This document shows, in pieces, positions 1 to 7,802 of a stretch of DNA of 64,000 nucleotides. The notes below the pieces were generated by a model. The model was not told the origin of the DNA, did no database searches, and saw only the letters and a list, made by a program, of their open reading frames with translations. How positions within the stretch are numbered: position 1 is the stretch's first letter; each line of letters starts with the position of its first letter. The position numbers and the translations under genes are program-made. The stretch is from assembly GCA_903904755.1 (NCBI GenBank), contig CAIVDV010000013.1, positions 169,347-233,346 of the forward strand, given 5' to 3'. Source of the stretch: an uncultured Acidobacteriaceae bacterium. Lineage in GTDB: Bacteria > Acidobacteriota > Terriglobia > Terriglobales > Acidobacteriaceae.

Positions 1-36
1 GCCGACTTCTTCGCCCGCAAACTCGCCCCCAAATAG
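1..36 (+). CDS. 3' end of a truncated upstream gene
   Basis: An open frame runs in from the left edge and stops at TAG, leaving only eleven codons (ADFFARKLAPK). Codon choice matches the neighbouring genes, so it is probably the true C-terminus of a gene lying mostly outside the window. Nothing about its function can be said. Confidence 0.45.
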   Translation, partial: ADFFARKLAPK

Positions 37-64
37 TCCAAATCTGCACAAAAAAGGGCTTCAC

Positions 65-202
65 AGGCTGCTGAAAAAACTCGCTTTTGCGGTAGGCCGG
101 GGTTTTACCCCCGGCATAACGCCAATGGAATCAACGGGCCTTTAGCCCCCGTGGGATGCTTTTCGCGGCTTTCTCCCGAATATCACCCTTTTCCAGCAGC
201 CT
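65..202. repeat. MITE-like palindromic element with 14-bp terminal inverted repeats
   Basis: The element begins AGGCTGCTGAAAAA and ends TTTTCCAGCAGCCT, which are inverted copies with one mismatch. Inside are two hairpins: GGCCGGGG/CCCCGGC around TTTTAC, and a GGGCCTTTAGCCCC module. A close relative with the same order of parts lies at 44566..44699, and a relative with the same ends but a different first hairpin lies at 30250..30400. It contains no ORF of its own and occupies half of the gap before mazE. The rest of that gap (203..323) is A+T-rich just before mazE and probably holds its promoter. Confidence 0.75.
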
Positions 203-323
203 CTTCAGCCCCTGCCCACTGTCAGCACTGGAATTCCTTTTCTACAAAGCCCTTTCCTCACTCTCATCCGGCGACGGCCGCCCAAAATAAGTTATACTTT
301 CATATAATCAAGGAGAGGGCGCA

Positions 324-581
324 ATGCTCACCACAAACTTGCGAAAAGTCGGCGGCTCGGTCATGCTCGCGGTTCCGCCCGCACTCCTCAGCCTGCTCCA
401 GTTGCAGGCTGGCTCCACCGTCGCTGTCGCTGTCGAGGATGGCCGCCTCGTTGTCGCCCCCAGCCTCCGCCCACGCTACACCCTGGCCGACCTGCTCGAC
501 GCCGGCGACTATGCCCACCAGCCTGCCCCTGAAGATCGCGAATGGGTCGACGGCGCTCCCGTCGGCGGGGAACTCCTGTGA
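324..581 (+). CDS. mazE: MazE/AbrB-type antitoxin
   Basis: An 85-residue protein opening with the SpoVT/AbrB-like DNA-binding fold typical of MazE (NLRKVGGSVMLAVPPALL), followed by an acidic, disordered-looking tail ending in a Trp-containing segment that in this family would wrap the toxin. It should bind and neutralise the MazF encoded immediately downstream and repress the shared promoter. The start at 324 has AAGGAGAGG eight bases upstream. The A+T-rich stretch at about 290-308, including TATAAT and an AAGT/ACTT dyad, is the likely promoter-operator. The stop codon overlaps the toxin's GTG start (GTGA). Confidence 0.88.
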   Translation: MLTTNLRKVGGSVMLAVPPALLSLLQLQAGSTVAVAVEDGRLVVAPSLRPRYTLADLLDAGDYAHQPAPEDREWVDGAPVGGELL

Positions 582-904
582 ACCGCGGCGACATTTACAT
601 GGTCTCGCTCGACCCTACCCTCGGCCATGAGCAGCAAGGCCATCGCCCGGTTCTCATCGTCTCCCCCACCAAATTCAACCGGGCCACGCGCCTCCCCATC
701 GTCCTGCCCATCACCTCCGGCGGAGATTTTGTCCGCCGCATCGGCTTTGCCGTCCCCATCTCCGGCATTCAAACCACCGGCGTCATCCGTTGCGACCAGC
801 CCCGCGTTCTCGATATCCAGGCCCGCAACAGCCGCAAGATCGACACCCTCCCCGCCGCAATTCTGGAAGATGTCCTGGCCCGAACCGCCGTTCTCTTCGC
901 GTGA
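578..904 (+). CDS. mazF: MazF/PemK-type mRNA interferase toxin
   Basis: A 108-residue protein of the PemK/MazF family, whose members cut single-stranded RNA at short motifs. The family signature is clear: NRGDIYMVSLDPTLGHEQQGHRPVLIVS at the N-terminus (the RGD and GHEQQGxRP elements hold the conserved catalytic Arg and loop), followed by LPITS and RCDQPRVLD. Translation probably starts at GTG 578, overlapping the antitoxin stop, giving MNRGDIY; the ORF track's longer version starts upstream inside mazE. The overlap implies translational coupling. Nothing suggests inactivation. Confidence 0.9.
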   Translation: MNRGDIYMVSLDPTLGHEQQGHRPVLIVSPTKFNRATRLPIVLPITSGGDFVRRIGFAVPISGIQTTGVIRCDQPRVLDIQARNSRKIDTLPAAILEDVLARTAVLFA

Positions 905-913
905 GGCTTCCCC

Positions 914-2308
914 CTACCCGCCCTCACCCTCACGGTGCGTCTCCAGATTCTCAAACCGCGTATACTGCGCCAGAAACGCCAGCTTCACCGTATCCGTCGG
1001 CCCGTTTCTCTGCTTCGCAATAATGATCTCCGCCACATTCTGCTCATCCGGATTCTCTTCCTTGTCCCGGTTGTAATAACTCTCCCGATGGATGAACGCA
1101 ACAATATCCGCGTCCTGCTCAATCGACCCCGACTCGCGCAAATCGCTCAGCATCGGCCGCTTGTCATCCCCGCGCCGCTCACTCGCACGCGACAACTGGC
1201 TCAGCGCAATCACCGGCACTTCCATCTCCTTGGCCAGTGCCTTCAACCCCCGCGAAATCGCCGATACCTCCTGCGTCCGGCTCTCAAACCGCTTCCCGCT
1301 CCCGCCCCCCGACGAGGCCGTCATCAGCTGCAGATAATCCACCACAATCAGGTCAATCTTGCCGTGCTCCTGCCGCAGCCGCCGCGCCTTCGCCCGCATC
1401 TCCGCCAGCGATATGCCCGGCGTATCGTCGATGTACACCTTCGACTCCACCAGCTCTTCCAGCGCCCGCCTCAGCTTGTCCTGGTCATCCCGCCCCAGAA
1501 AGCCCGTCTGAAGCTTCCTCTGGTCCACCCACGCCTGGCTCGCCAGCATACGTCGCAGCAGCGCTTCCTTGCTCATTTCCAGCGAGAAAATCGCCACCAC
1601 CGCACCGCTCTTGATTGCCGCATTCTGCGCAATATTAATCGCCCACGCCGTCTTGCCCATCGATGGACGCGCCGCAATAATAATCAGGTCGCTCTTCTGC
1701 AACCCGCTCGTCATCTTGTCAAAATCTTTGTAATGCGTCTCCAGCCCCGTCACTTCCCGGGCCTGCTGGTACAGCGCGTCAATGCTGCCAAACGACCCCG
1801 CCACAATATCCGCCAGCGGCGCCAGTCCGTTGTTGACGCTCTTTTCCCCAATCACCAGCAACTGCGACTCGGCCGCATTCAGCACATCCAGCGCCGTCTC
1901 GCTCTGGTCCCCCGCCCGGGCAATCACACTGGCGCAGATCAGCATCATCTGCCGCAGCAGGCTCTTGTCCTTCACAATCCTGATGTACTCTTCAATCACC
2001 GGCCGCCGCGGCAAACCCTCCGTCAACGACGCCAGGTACGCCACCCCACCCACCGCTTCCACTTCCTTGTACTTCGCCAGCTCGTTGGTCAGCGTCACCA
2101 GGTCCACCGCCGTGCCCGTGCCGCTCAACTCCGTCATCCGCTGGTAAATCCGCCGGTGCGAGTCCAGCGAAAAATCCTCGGCCACCAGTGCCGCTTCCAC
2201 CTCTGAAAGGCTCTGGTTGTCCAACAGAACCGCGCCGAGAATCGTCCTCTCCGCGTCCAGGTTCGCCGGTAAGCCCGCATCCAGCGGGTAGCTCGTCGTC
2301 GTTGCCAT
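914..2308 (-). CDS. dnaB: replicative DNA helicase
   Basis: A 464-residue DnaB. It unwinds the fork 5'-3' as a homohexamer and recruits primase. An N-terminal all-helical domain (LDAERTILGAVLLDN) leads to the RecA-like motor with Walker A in ARPSMGKTAWAINIA, Walker B in IDLIVVDYLQLM and the C-terminal QRNGPTG-like loop (KQRNGPTDTV). The start is set at ATG 2308 because GGGAG lies five bases upstream and because the protein then opens directly before the conserved domain; the ORF extends 13 codons further but without a site. It converges on mazF with a nine-base gap. Confidence 0.96.
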   Translation of the reverse strand: MATTTSYPLDAGLPANLDAERTILGAVLLDNQSLSEVEAALVAEDFSLDSHRRIYQRMTELSGTGTAVDLVTLTNELAKYKEVEAVGGVAYLASLTEGLPRRPVIEEYIRIVKDKSLLRQMMLICASVIARAGDQSETALDVLNAAESQLLVIGEKSVNNGLAPLADIVAGSFGSIDALYQQAREVTGLETHYKDFDKMTSGLQKSDLIIIAARPSMGKTAWAINIAQNAAIKSGAVVAIFSLEMSKEALLRRMLASQAWVDQRKLQTGFLGRDDQDKLRRALEELVESKVYIDDTPGISLAEMRAKARRLRQEHGKIDLIVVDYLQLMTASSGGGSGKRFESRTQEVSAISRGLKALAKEMEVPVIALSQLSRASERRGDDKRPMLSDLRESGSIEQDADIVAFIHRESYYNRDKEENPDEQNVAEIIIAKQRNGPTDTVKLAFLAQYTRFENLETHREGEGG

Positions 2309-2461
2309 ATCTCCCAGTCTAGTGAAATCCGCCGCCCACTCCCCCAATTCCTGCCTGTGAATTGCCCGCCTTCACCGTGGAAATCCCGCCCCCGGCCACT
2401 CCCGCTTCATCTCAGGCTCACCTCTCCGGTCTATCATCGTCTCAAGGACGTGCTTCAAAAT

Positions 2462-3046
2462 ATGCGAATCTTTGCCCCTGTCGTGCTTGCCGCTCTCGCT
2501 CTCTCCGCCCTTCCCATCGCCGCCCAGCAGCCAGATGCCGGCCAAATCCCCGTCACCTCCACCGCCAGCCCCGCCATCCAGGAGCTGCAAAAGGTCGAGG
2601 ACAACTGGTCCTCAGCCATCACCAACCACGACCAGTACGCCCTCGAGCTCGTCCTCTCCCCCCTCTTCGTCGACATCTCCGCCGCCGGCGTCGTCACCAC
2701 CCGCGACCAGCAAATCGCCGAGCTCATCAACCCCGCCAACAAGGGCGACGCCAGCGCCACCCTCGAGCAGAAAATCATCACCGTCCGCCCCCTCGGCGAC
2801 ATCACCGTCGCCAACGGAACCTACACCTTCACCCACCGCGTCAACGGCGTCGTCCTCGAAGAACGTGGCGTCTTCACCCACGTCTTCCAGCGCCTCCACG
2901 GCAACTGGGTCTGCGTCAACGCCCAGCGCACCGCCGTCCGCGACGAAGCCCCCAAGTCCGGCAAGGCCAGCAAGCCCAAATCCCAGGCCGAACTCCCCTT
3001 CCACATCCCCCTCTTCTCCAAATCCGACAAAAACAAAGACCAGTAG
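2462..3046 (+). CDS. secreted DUF4440 / SnoaL-like protein
   Basis: A 194-residue exported protein. The first 20 residues form a signal peptide (MRIFAPVVLAALALSALPIA, then AAQQ). The mature part looks like a DUF4440/SnoaL-like NTF2 fold: KVEDNWSSAITNHDQYALELVLSP, then a TRDQQIAELI segment and VNGVVLEERGVFTHVFQRLHGNWVCVNAQRTAV. This fold commonly serves as a small-molecule pocket and the substrate cannot be read from sequence. The C-terminal 30 residues are Lys/Ser/Pro-rich. ATG 2462 is preferred because the signal peptide starts there; GTG 2450 is a possible alternative with AAGGA close upstream. Confidence 0.7.
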   Translation: MRIFAPVVLAALALSALPIAAQQPDAGQIPVTSTASPAIQELQKVEDNWSSAITNHDQYALELVLSPLFVDISAAGVVTTRDQQIAELINPANKGDASATLEQKIITVRPLGDITVANGTYTFTHRVNGVVLEERGVFTHVFQRLHGNWVCVNAQRTAVRDEAPKSGKASKPKSQAELPFHIPLFSKSDKNKDQ

Positions 3047-3201
3047 GCCGGCGTTATTAAACTTTCCTTCACAGCCGCTCCCTTATTAAACGTTTCCGCC
3101 CTTTCCTTTAATAAGGCGAAACCTTAAGAAAGAAAAACGCCAATTTCTTGAAGAACACAACGCCGAGCAGGCTGAGGATTACCTCCGAAGAAGCAAGTCT
3201 T

Positions 3202-3268
3202 GTGAAAGGGCATGACTTCAGTCGTGCCGCAAAGTCTGGATAAGAAGCGATGGGCTTCAGCCCCTGCA
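3202..3268. repeat. palindromic repeat modules (CATGACTTCAGTCGTG and GGGCTTCAGCCC types)
   Basis: TGTGAAAGGGCATGACTTCA with AGTCGTGCCG forms one hairpin and GGGCTTCAGCCCC a second, about 25 bases apart. The same pair, in the same order, recurs at 44329..44420, 44469..44560, 50545..50620 and 50818..50880. The remaining intergenic sequence (3047-3344) shows only TTATTAAAC direct repeats and no ORF. Confidence 0.75.
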
Positions 3269-3344
3269 TTCTGCTGGCGTCCCATGCCATGCAACAAGAT
3301 GCTTTTTTCGCCCATCCCTCCAAATCCAGCCCTTCCCCCACCTC

Positions 3345-5438
3345 TTACGCCCCAACTCCCTCCCGCCCCTTCCCCTGCACCTTGATCGAAATATGCACCA
3401 GCCCCAGCGCCGCCGGCGTCACCCCGGGTATCCGGCTCGCCTGCCCAATCGTCCCCGGCCGCACCCGCATCAGCTTCTCCTGCATCTCCCGGCTCAACCC
3501 GCTGATCACCGTGTAATCCAGCCACTCCGGTATCCGCACACCCTCCGCCGCCTTCAGCCGCTCAATCGACTTCTTCTGCTGCTCCAGATACCCGGCAAAC
3601 TTGATCTCCGTCTCCACCGCCCGCGCCTCGTTCTTCGGCTGGCTCGCCAACTGCCCTTCCCCCGCCGCAGCCGTCGCATCCACCAGCGGCCGCAACTCGT
3701 CATCCGCCACCAACTCCGCCTCCAGCGCCCGCAGCACCGCCCCAATCTCCACCTCGGGCCGCTTCAGCAGCATCGCCCACGTATGCCCCGCCACGCTTGC
3801 AAACTCCAGCCCCGGCACCGCCACCGCCAGCCCCGCAGCATCCACCTTCCGCGTCGTCAGCAAGGTCTTCAGTCTCCCCATCCGGCCCTGCCTCGCCTCA
3901 TACTCCGCCCACGCCCGATCATCAATCAGCCCCAGCCGCCGCCCATACGGCGTCAACCGCTGGTCCGCATTGTCTATCCGCAAATGCAGCCGGAACTCCG
4001 CCCGGCTCGTAAACATCCGGTACGGCTCGTTCGTCCCCTTCGAAATCAAATCGTCAATCAATATCCCCGTATACCCCTCAGTCCGGTCCAGCGTAAACGC
4101 CGGCTCACCCTTCACCTTCAGCGCGGCATTAATCCCCGCCATAATCCCCTGGCACGCCGCCTCCTCATACCCGCTCGTCCCGTTGATCTGCCCCGCCAGA
4201 TACAACCCCTCCATGCTCTTCACCTTCAGCGCCCGGTCCAGCTCCGTCGCGTCCACACTGTCATACTCAATCGCATATCCCGGCCGCAGCATCTCCGCCT
4301 GCTCCAGACCCGGTATCGAACGCACAATCGCATCCTGCACCTCCATCGGCAGGCTCGTGCTCATCCCGTTGATATAAACCTCGTGGGTAGTAAGACCCTC
4401 CGGCTCCAGGAAAAACTGGTGCTGCGTCTTGTCTGGAAACTTCACAATCTTGTCTTCAATCGACGGGCAATACCGCGGCCCTATCCCCTCAATCTGCCCG
4501 GAATACATCGCCGACCGGTGTACATTCTCGCGGATAATCTTGAGCGTCTCCGGCGTCGTCCACGCAATGTGGCAACTGATCTGCCGCTGCTCAATCCGCT
4601 TCGTCCGGAAGCTGAATGGCGTCGGGTCCGCATCCCCCGGCTGCTCCTCAAACTGCTCCCACCGAATCGTCCTTCCATCCAGCCTCGGCGGAGTCCCCGT
4701 CTTCAGCCGCGTCGTCCGCAGCCCCAGCCGCCGCAGCGCCTCACCCAGCAGCACACTCGCCGGCTCCCCCGACCGCCCCGCCGGATACCGCTCCTCCCCG
4801 CAATGGATCAGCCCATTCAGAAACGTCCCCGTCGTAATCACCGTCGCCCGCGCCAGCAACCGCCGCCCATCCCGCAACTTCACCCCCAGCACCCGCCGCT
4901 TCACCTCGTGCCCCAAAGAAGAAATGTTCGGGTGCCCCATCCATGACGCGCCTTCTGCGTCATGGGTGGGATGAGAAATCTCCGGGTGCCGTGCCTTTCC
5001 TAGCTCCGCTAACCCCGCTAACTCCGCTAGCTCCGCTTCCGTCTCCTCCACCACCAAATCCACCGCCTCCGCCTGCTTGATATGCAGATTCGCCTGCCCC
5101 TCCAGCACCTGCCGCATCTTCACCCGGTACAACGCCTTGTCACACTGCGCCCGCGGCGACCACACCGCCGGCCCCCGCGACGTATTCAGCAGCCGGAACT
5201 GAATCCCCACCGCATCGGCCACCTCGCCCATCACCCCGCCCAGCGCATCCACCTCCCGCACCAGGTGCCCCTTGGCAATCCCCCCAATCGCAGGATTGCA
5301 GCTCATCTGCGCAATCAAATCCAGATTCATCGTGATGATGGCCGTCTTCAGCCCCATCCGCGCCGCCGCCATCGCCGCCTCGCACCCGGCATGACCAGCC
5401 CCCACCACCGCCACATCAAACTCTTCCACAAAGCTCAT
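3345..5438 (-). CDS. mnmG: tRNA uridine-34 carboxymethylaminomethyl-modifying enzyme, FAD subunit
   Basis: MnmG (GidA), which with MnmE installs the 5-carboxymethylaminomethyl group on wobble U34. The N-terminal Rossmann dinucleotide motif is [14 protein letters not shown], and other signatures are [30 protein letters not shown] and the C-terminal helical MnmE/tRNA-binding region. At 697 residues it is about 70 longer than usual. Roughly 46 of the extra residues (133-178) are low-complexity or unrelated and coincide with two dispersed palindromic/tandem repeats (see 4905..5042). The catalytic elements on both sides stay in one frame, so the protein is probably still made. A second relative of this family, trmFO, lies at 16 kb. 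Confidence 0.96.
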   Translation of the reverse strand: MSFVEEFDVAVVGAGHAGCEAAMAAARMGLKTAIITMNLDLIAQMSCNPAIGGIAKGHLVREVDALGGVMGEVADAVGIQFRLLNTSRGPAVWSPRAQCDKALYRVKMRQVLEGQANLHIKQAEAVDLVVEETEAELAELAGLAELGKARHPEISHPTHDAEGASWMGHPNISSLGHEVKRRVLGVKLRDGRRLLARATVITTGTFLNGLIHCGEERYPAGRSGEPASVLLGEALRRLGLRTTRLKTGTPPRLDGRTIRWEQFEEQPGDADPTPFSFRTKRIEQRQISCHIAWTTPETLKIIRENVHRSAMYSGQIEGIGPRYCPSIEDKIVKFPDKTQHQFFLEPEGLTTHEVYINGMSTSLPMEVQDAIVRSIPGLEQAEMLRPGYAIEYDSVDATELDRALKVKSMEGLYLAGQINGTSGYEEAACQGIMAGINAALKVKGEPAFTLDRTEGYTGILIDDLISKGTNEPYRMFTSRAEFRLHLRIDNADQRLTPYGRRLGLIDDRAWAEYEARQGRMGRLKTLLTTRKVDAAGLAVAVPGLEFASVAGHTWAMLLKRPEVEIGAVLRALEAELVADDELRPLVDATAAAGEGQLASQPKNEARAVETEIKFAGYLEQQKKSIERLKAAEGVRIPEWLDYTVISGLSREMQEKLMRVRPGTIGQASRIPGVTPAALGLVHISIKVQGKGREGVGA
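4905..5042. repeat. dispersed-repeat insertion inside mnmG, in frame
   Basis: Two intergenic repeat types occur here within coding sequence. One is a hairpin at 4932..4971 (GTGCCCCATCCATGACGC / GCGTCATGGGTGGGA), the same module as at 5495, 53375 and 60534. The other is a 9-bp-period tandem block at 5000..5038 (CTCCGCTAA-type units), of which 35 bases are identical to 53474..53508. The insertion adds about 46 residues, including the AELAEL repeat on the coding strand, between a conserved VDLVVE strand and the conserved LGVKLRDG strand of MnmG. Confidence 0.75.
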
Positions 5439-5494
5439 TCCCCCATTCTACGGAAAACCCAACTCCCGCCCATCCAACCCCCACCAATACTGCT

Positions 5495-5672
5495 GTGCCC
5501 CATCCATTCCACAGCCCCACCGTGGAATGGGTGGCAACCGCAAACACCCCGTGCACCATCACCCATCAACGTCGGGTGCCACCGGTCCCTCGCACTTGGG
5601 GACCGGTGCCGAATTCGAGCATAGCTCGAACCGCATTTGCCTTTCATGTTGTCACTCCCGCAGGGAGTCTGC
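5495..5672. repeat. composite of four palindromic modules
   Basis: Between mnmG and the AIM24 gene lie, in order: a hairpin GTGCCCCATCCATTCCAC / GTGGAATGGGTGGCA (5495..5536); a hairpin ACCGGTCCC / GGGGACCGGT (5581..5607); TTCGAGC-ATA-GCTCGAA (5613..5630); and GTCACTCCCGCAGGGAGTC (5651..5669). The last three occur in the same order at 50.7 kb and, with an extra hairpin inserted, at 61.8 and 62.3 kb. No ORF is supported in the gap 5439-5752. Confidence 0.75.
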
Positions 5673-5752
5673 TTTCTCCCCCCACCCGCGATATACTTCC
5701 CACGAACCCATTTCCACTGTTCCCGAACCCCCTTCCCAAGGAGCAACCCGTC

Positions 5753-6514
5753 ATGCAAAGCCGCATTGTGGGCACCACCATGCCCGTCCTCGAATTCCTC
5801 CTCGACCACAACGACTGCGTCATCTCCGAAGCCGGCGAACTCAGCTGGATGTCCCAGTCCGTCCAGATGACCACCCACACCCAGTTCGGCGGCGGCGGCG
5901 GATTCTTCGGCGCACTCAAGCGCGTCGCCTCCGGCGGCTCCCTCTTCATGACCGAGTACCGCGCCCTCGGTGCCCCCGGCGAAGTCGCCTTCGCCACCCG
6001 CGTCCCCGGCCACATCGTCCCCGTCGAAATCGGCCCCGGCCACGAAATCCTCATCCACCGCCACGGCTTCCTCTGCGCCACGGACCAGATCCAGCTCACC
6101 ATCGGCTTCCAGCAGTCCCTCGGCGCAGGCATCTTCGGCGGCGACGGATTCCTCCTCCAAAAGGTCTCCGGCGTCGGCACCTTCTGGCTCGAACTCTCCG
6201 GCGAAGTCATCGTCAAGGACCTCGCCCCCGGCGAAATCCTCCAGGTACACCCCGGCCACGTCGGCGCATTCCAGTCCAGCGTCAACTTCCAAATCACCAC
6301 CGTCCGCGGCATCAAGAACATGGTCTTCGGCGGCGACGGAATCTTCCTCGCCATGCTCCAGGGCCCCGGACGCGTCTGGCTCCAAACCCTCCCCATCTCC
6401 AAGCTCGCCCACCAGCTCCAGCGCTATATGCCCTCCGGCGGCGGCGACCGCGGCTCCACCATCCAGGGCGGCGTAGTCGGCGGCCTCATCGGCTCCCTGC
6501 TCGACAATCAGTAG
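5753..6514 (+). CDS. AIM24 / TIGR00266 family protein
   Basis: A 253-residue protein of the AIM24 family (jelly-roll beta fold). Recognisable features are the N-terminal LEFLLDHNDCVISEAGELSWMS segment, the Gly-rich FGGGGGFFGALKRVASGGSLFMTEY, and the paired GDGFLLQKVSGVGTFWLELSG and GDGIFLAMLQGPGRVWLQTLP strands. The biochemical role of bacterial members is not established. The C-terminus ends in a Gly-rich stretch (GGVVGGLIGSLLDNQ). AAGGAG ten bases upstream fixes the ATG at 5753; the longer ORF would read through the repeat composite. A strong hairpin terminator follows. Confidence 0.88.
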   Translation: MQSRIVGTTMPVLEFLLDHNDCVISEAGELSWMSQSVQMTTHTQFGGGGGFFGALKRVASGGSLFMTEYRALGAPGEVAFATRVPGHIVPVEIGPGHEILIHRHGFLCATDQIQLTIGFQQSLGAGIFGGDGFLLQKVSGVGTFWLELSGEVIVKDLAPGEILQVHPGHVGAFQSSVNFQITTVRGIKNMVFGGDGIFLAMLQGPGRVWLQTLPISKLAHQLQRYMPSGGGDRGSTIQGGVVGGLIGSLLDNQ

Positions 6515-6552
6515 CTGCCAACCAGTAAGCGCAACCCAGCCGGCAAAACAAA

Positions 6553-6583
6553 ACGGGGGAGAGGCCACCAGCCTCTCCCCCGT
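6553..6583. terminator. intrinsic terminator between AIM24 gene and queD
   Basis: ACGGGGGAGAGGC pairs perfectly with GCCTCTCCCCCGT across a five-base loop, followed by CGTCTTT on the plus strand. It sits between the convergent stops of the AIM24 gene and queD and may serve both. Confidence 0.8.
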
Positions 6584-6605
6584 CGTCTTTCCCCAAACTC
6601 ACGCC

Positions 6606-6983
6606 CTACTCGTAGTACGTCGCCGTCGTCGTATCCGTCTCCCAAATCGTGCAATCCTTCACCCGCACACGGCCCCCGGTCATCTCCAGCAACTGCGCAC
6701 TCGTCTGCTGGTAAAAGTAGCAGGCAATGTTCTCCGCGGAAGGATTCAGCTCAATCCACGGCTCAATATCGTTCAGCATCTGGTGGTCAATCCGGTCAAT
6801 CACCGGCCGCATCACCGTCTTCAGCAGCTTGAAGTCCAGCAGCAACCCGGTCGCATCCAGCTCGCGGCCAATCAGCGTCACCCGCACCTTGTAGTTGTGC
6901 CCGTGCGGATTCTCGCACTTGCCCCGGTAGTTGCGCAGGTAATGCCCTGAGGAGAAACCCGCCTCGACGGTGACTTCATACAT
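6606..6983 (-). CDS. queD: 6-carboxytetrahydropterin synthase / 6-pyruvoyl-tetrahydropterin synthase family
   Basis: A 125-residue protein of the PTPS/QueD fold, which makes 6-carboxy-5,6,7,8-tetrahydropterin from 7,8-dihydroneopterin triphosphate for queuosine synthesis. The zinc ligands are visible as SSGHYL and PHGHNY, with the catalytic cysteine in GKCENPHGH (the CxxxHGH arrangement), plus IDHQMLND and NPSAENIA. Length is normal for QueD. Other queuosine genes are not in the window, so the assignment to QueD over other PTPS subgroups rests on the motif pattern alone. Confidence 0.9.
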   Translation of the reverse strand: MYEVTVEAGFSSGHYLRNYRGKCENPHGHNYKVRVTLIGRELDATGLLLDFKLLKTVMRPVIDRIDHQMLNDIEPWIELNPSAENIACYFYQQTSAQLLEMTGGRVRVKDCTIWETDTTTATYYE

Positions 6984-7043
6984 GGTTGTAGCTGCTTTCC
7001 TGGGTAGCGGTATCCCCGGCTCAAGGCCGGGCCTGCTCTTATT

Positions 7044-7313
7044 TTAGGGCTTCCGCCGCCGCTGCCGCTCCGCAATCCGCCGCGCCTCGCTTCGCCTGTC
7101 CACCTGCTCAAAAAGATGGCTCATCACCCCCACCAGCGCAGACAGCAGCCCACCCAGCAGCAGCACCAACGACAGCGACTTCCACAACGACCCATTCGCC
7201 GGCAAACCCGGCTGAAAACTCGACGGCACAAAAATCATCCCGCAACTCACCAGCGCGAAGAATCCAAGAGTGGCCGCAAGTATGTAAAAGTGTCTCGACA
7301 TGGCATCGCCCAC
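7044..7313 (-). CDS. small inner-membrane protein, function unknown
   Basis: An 89-residue protein with two predicted membrane spans (ILAATLGFFALVSCGMIFV and LWKSLSLVLLLGGLLSALVGVM) and a strongly basic C-terminus (RRSEARRIAERQRRRKP), so the tail should face the cytoplasm. I do not recognise the family. The start is uncertain: GTG 7313 has AAGGAG four bases upstream, while ATG 7301 has the same site 16 bases upstream. It lies upstream of queD on the same strand with about 60 bases between. Confidence 0.6.
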   Translation of the reverse strand: MGDAMSRHFYILAATLGFFALVSCGMIFVPSSFQPGLPANGSLWKSLSLVLLLGGLLSALVGVMSHLFEQVDRRSEARRIAERQRRRKP

Positions 7314-7350
7314 CGGGCTCCTTCGATTGTATCGCCCCTCAACTCCCCGC

Positions 7351-7379
7351 TTGACGCTCTGCAGGTGGCCTCCGACAAT
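7351..7379 (+). promoter_or_regulatory. probable sigma-70-type promoter of the antitoxin-toxin pair
   Basis: TTGACG and GACAAT are separated by 17 bases and lie directly before the antitoxin ATG at 7385. Transcription would begin at or next to the start codon, implying a leaderless message. Confidence 0.45.
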
Positions 7380-7384
7380 AGACT

Positions 7385-7522
7385 ATGGCTTCGAACCCTC
7401 CCGACCGCAACCAAGATGACTTTGCCCGATTGGTTCAAGCCCGCATCGACCAGTTCGCCCGTGGCGAGTTCCTGGAAGGTGCCGAAATGGAATCGCGGTT
7501 TGAGAGGATGCTGCAAAGGTGA
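7385..7522 (+). CDS. short antitoxin-like protein of a ParE/RelE-type pair
   Basis: A 45-residue charged protein (MASNPPDRNQDDFARLVQAR..., ending RFERMLQR) too short for the ORF track. Its size, charge and position, with its stop overlapping the start of a ParE-like gene by one base, fit an antitoxin that has kept only the toxin-wrapping part. It has no visible DNA-binding domain. Because the toxin carries a nonsense codon, the pair is probably no longer active. Confidence 0.55.
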   Translation: MASNPPDRNQDDFARLVQARIDQFARGEFLEGAEMESRFERMLQR

Positions 7523-7794
7523 TGCAGCTGCGGTGGTCACCTGCCGCGGCCATCGATCTGGAACATCTCTATTCCTGTCTGCAACGCAATCACCCCTCTT
7601 TTGCCGTACCTACCATGCGTCGTATTTATGCTGCGGCAAATGAGTTGAGTAAGTTTCCATCAAAAGGTCGAAAGGGCAGAATTCCAAACACCAGCGAACT
7701 GGTTCTGGCTCCATTGCCCCTTGTCGCTTACGCGGTCTAAGGTGAGCATGTGCATATTTTCCGCATTGTGCATGGCGCTCAGGATTGGGTCTGA
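7522..7794 (+). pseudogene. ParE/RelE-type toxin interrupted by an in-frame stop
   Basis: MQLRWSPAAAIDLEHLYSCL opens a typical ParE/RelE-superfamily toxin. The reading frame hits TAA at 7738..7740, just after LVLAPLPLVAYAV. In the same frame, directly after that stop, the next 17 codons read GEHVHIFRIVHGAQDWV and end with TGA at 7792..7794, which is the normal C-terminal strand and motif of this family. A single substitution in one codon therefore removes the last strand. I treat the locus as a recent nonsense pseudogene; a truncated 72-residue product is possible. Confidence 0.75.
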
Positions 7795-7802
7795 GTATCC
7801 CG

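Noticed and set aside
151-630. A 159-codon ORF across the first MITE-like element and mazE
   Set aside because: It runs out of frame through repeat DNA and mazEF, with a composition unlike any protein family.
5435-6568. A 377-codon ORF opposite the AIM24 gene
   Set aside because: It is a low-complexity Gly/Glu/Asp/Ala-rich shadow that also runs through palindromic repeats and a terminator.
7018-7036. CCCGGC-GCCGGG hairpin before queD considered as a riboswitch or terminator
   Set aside because: No preQ1 aptamer sequence is present and no T-run follows in the direction of transcription.
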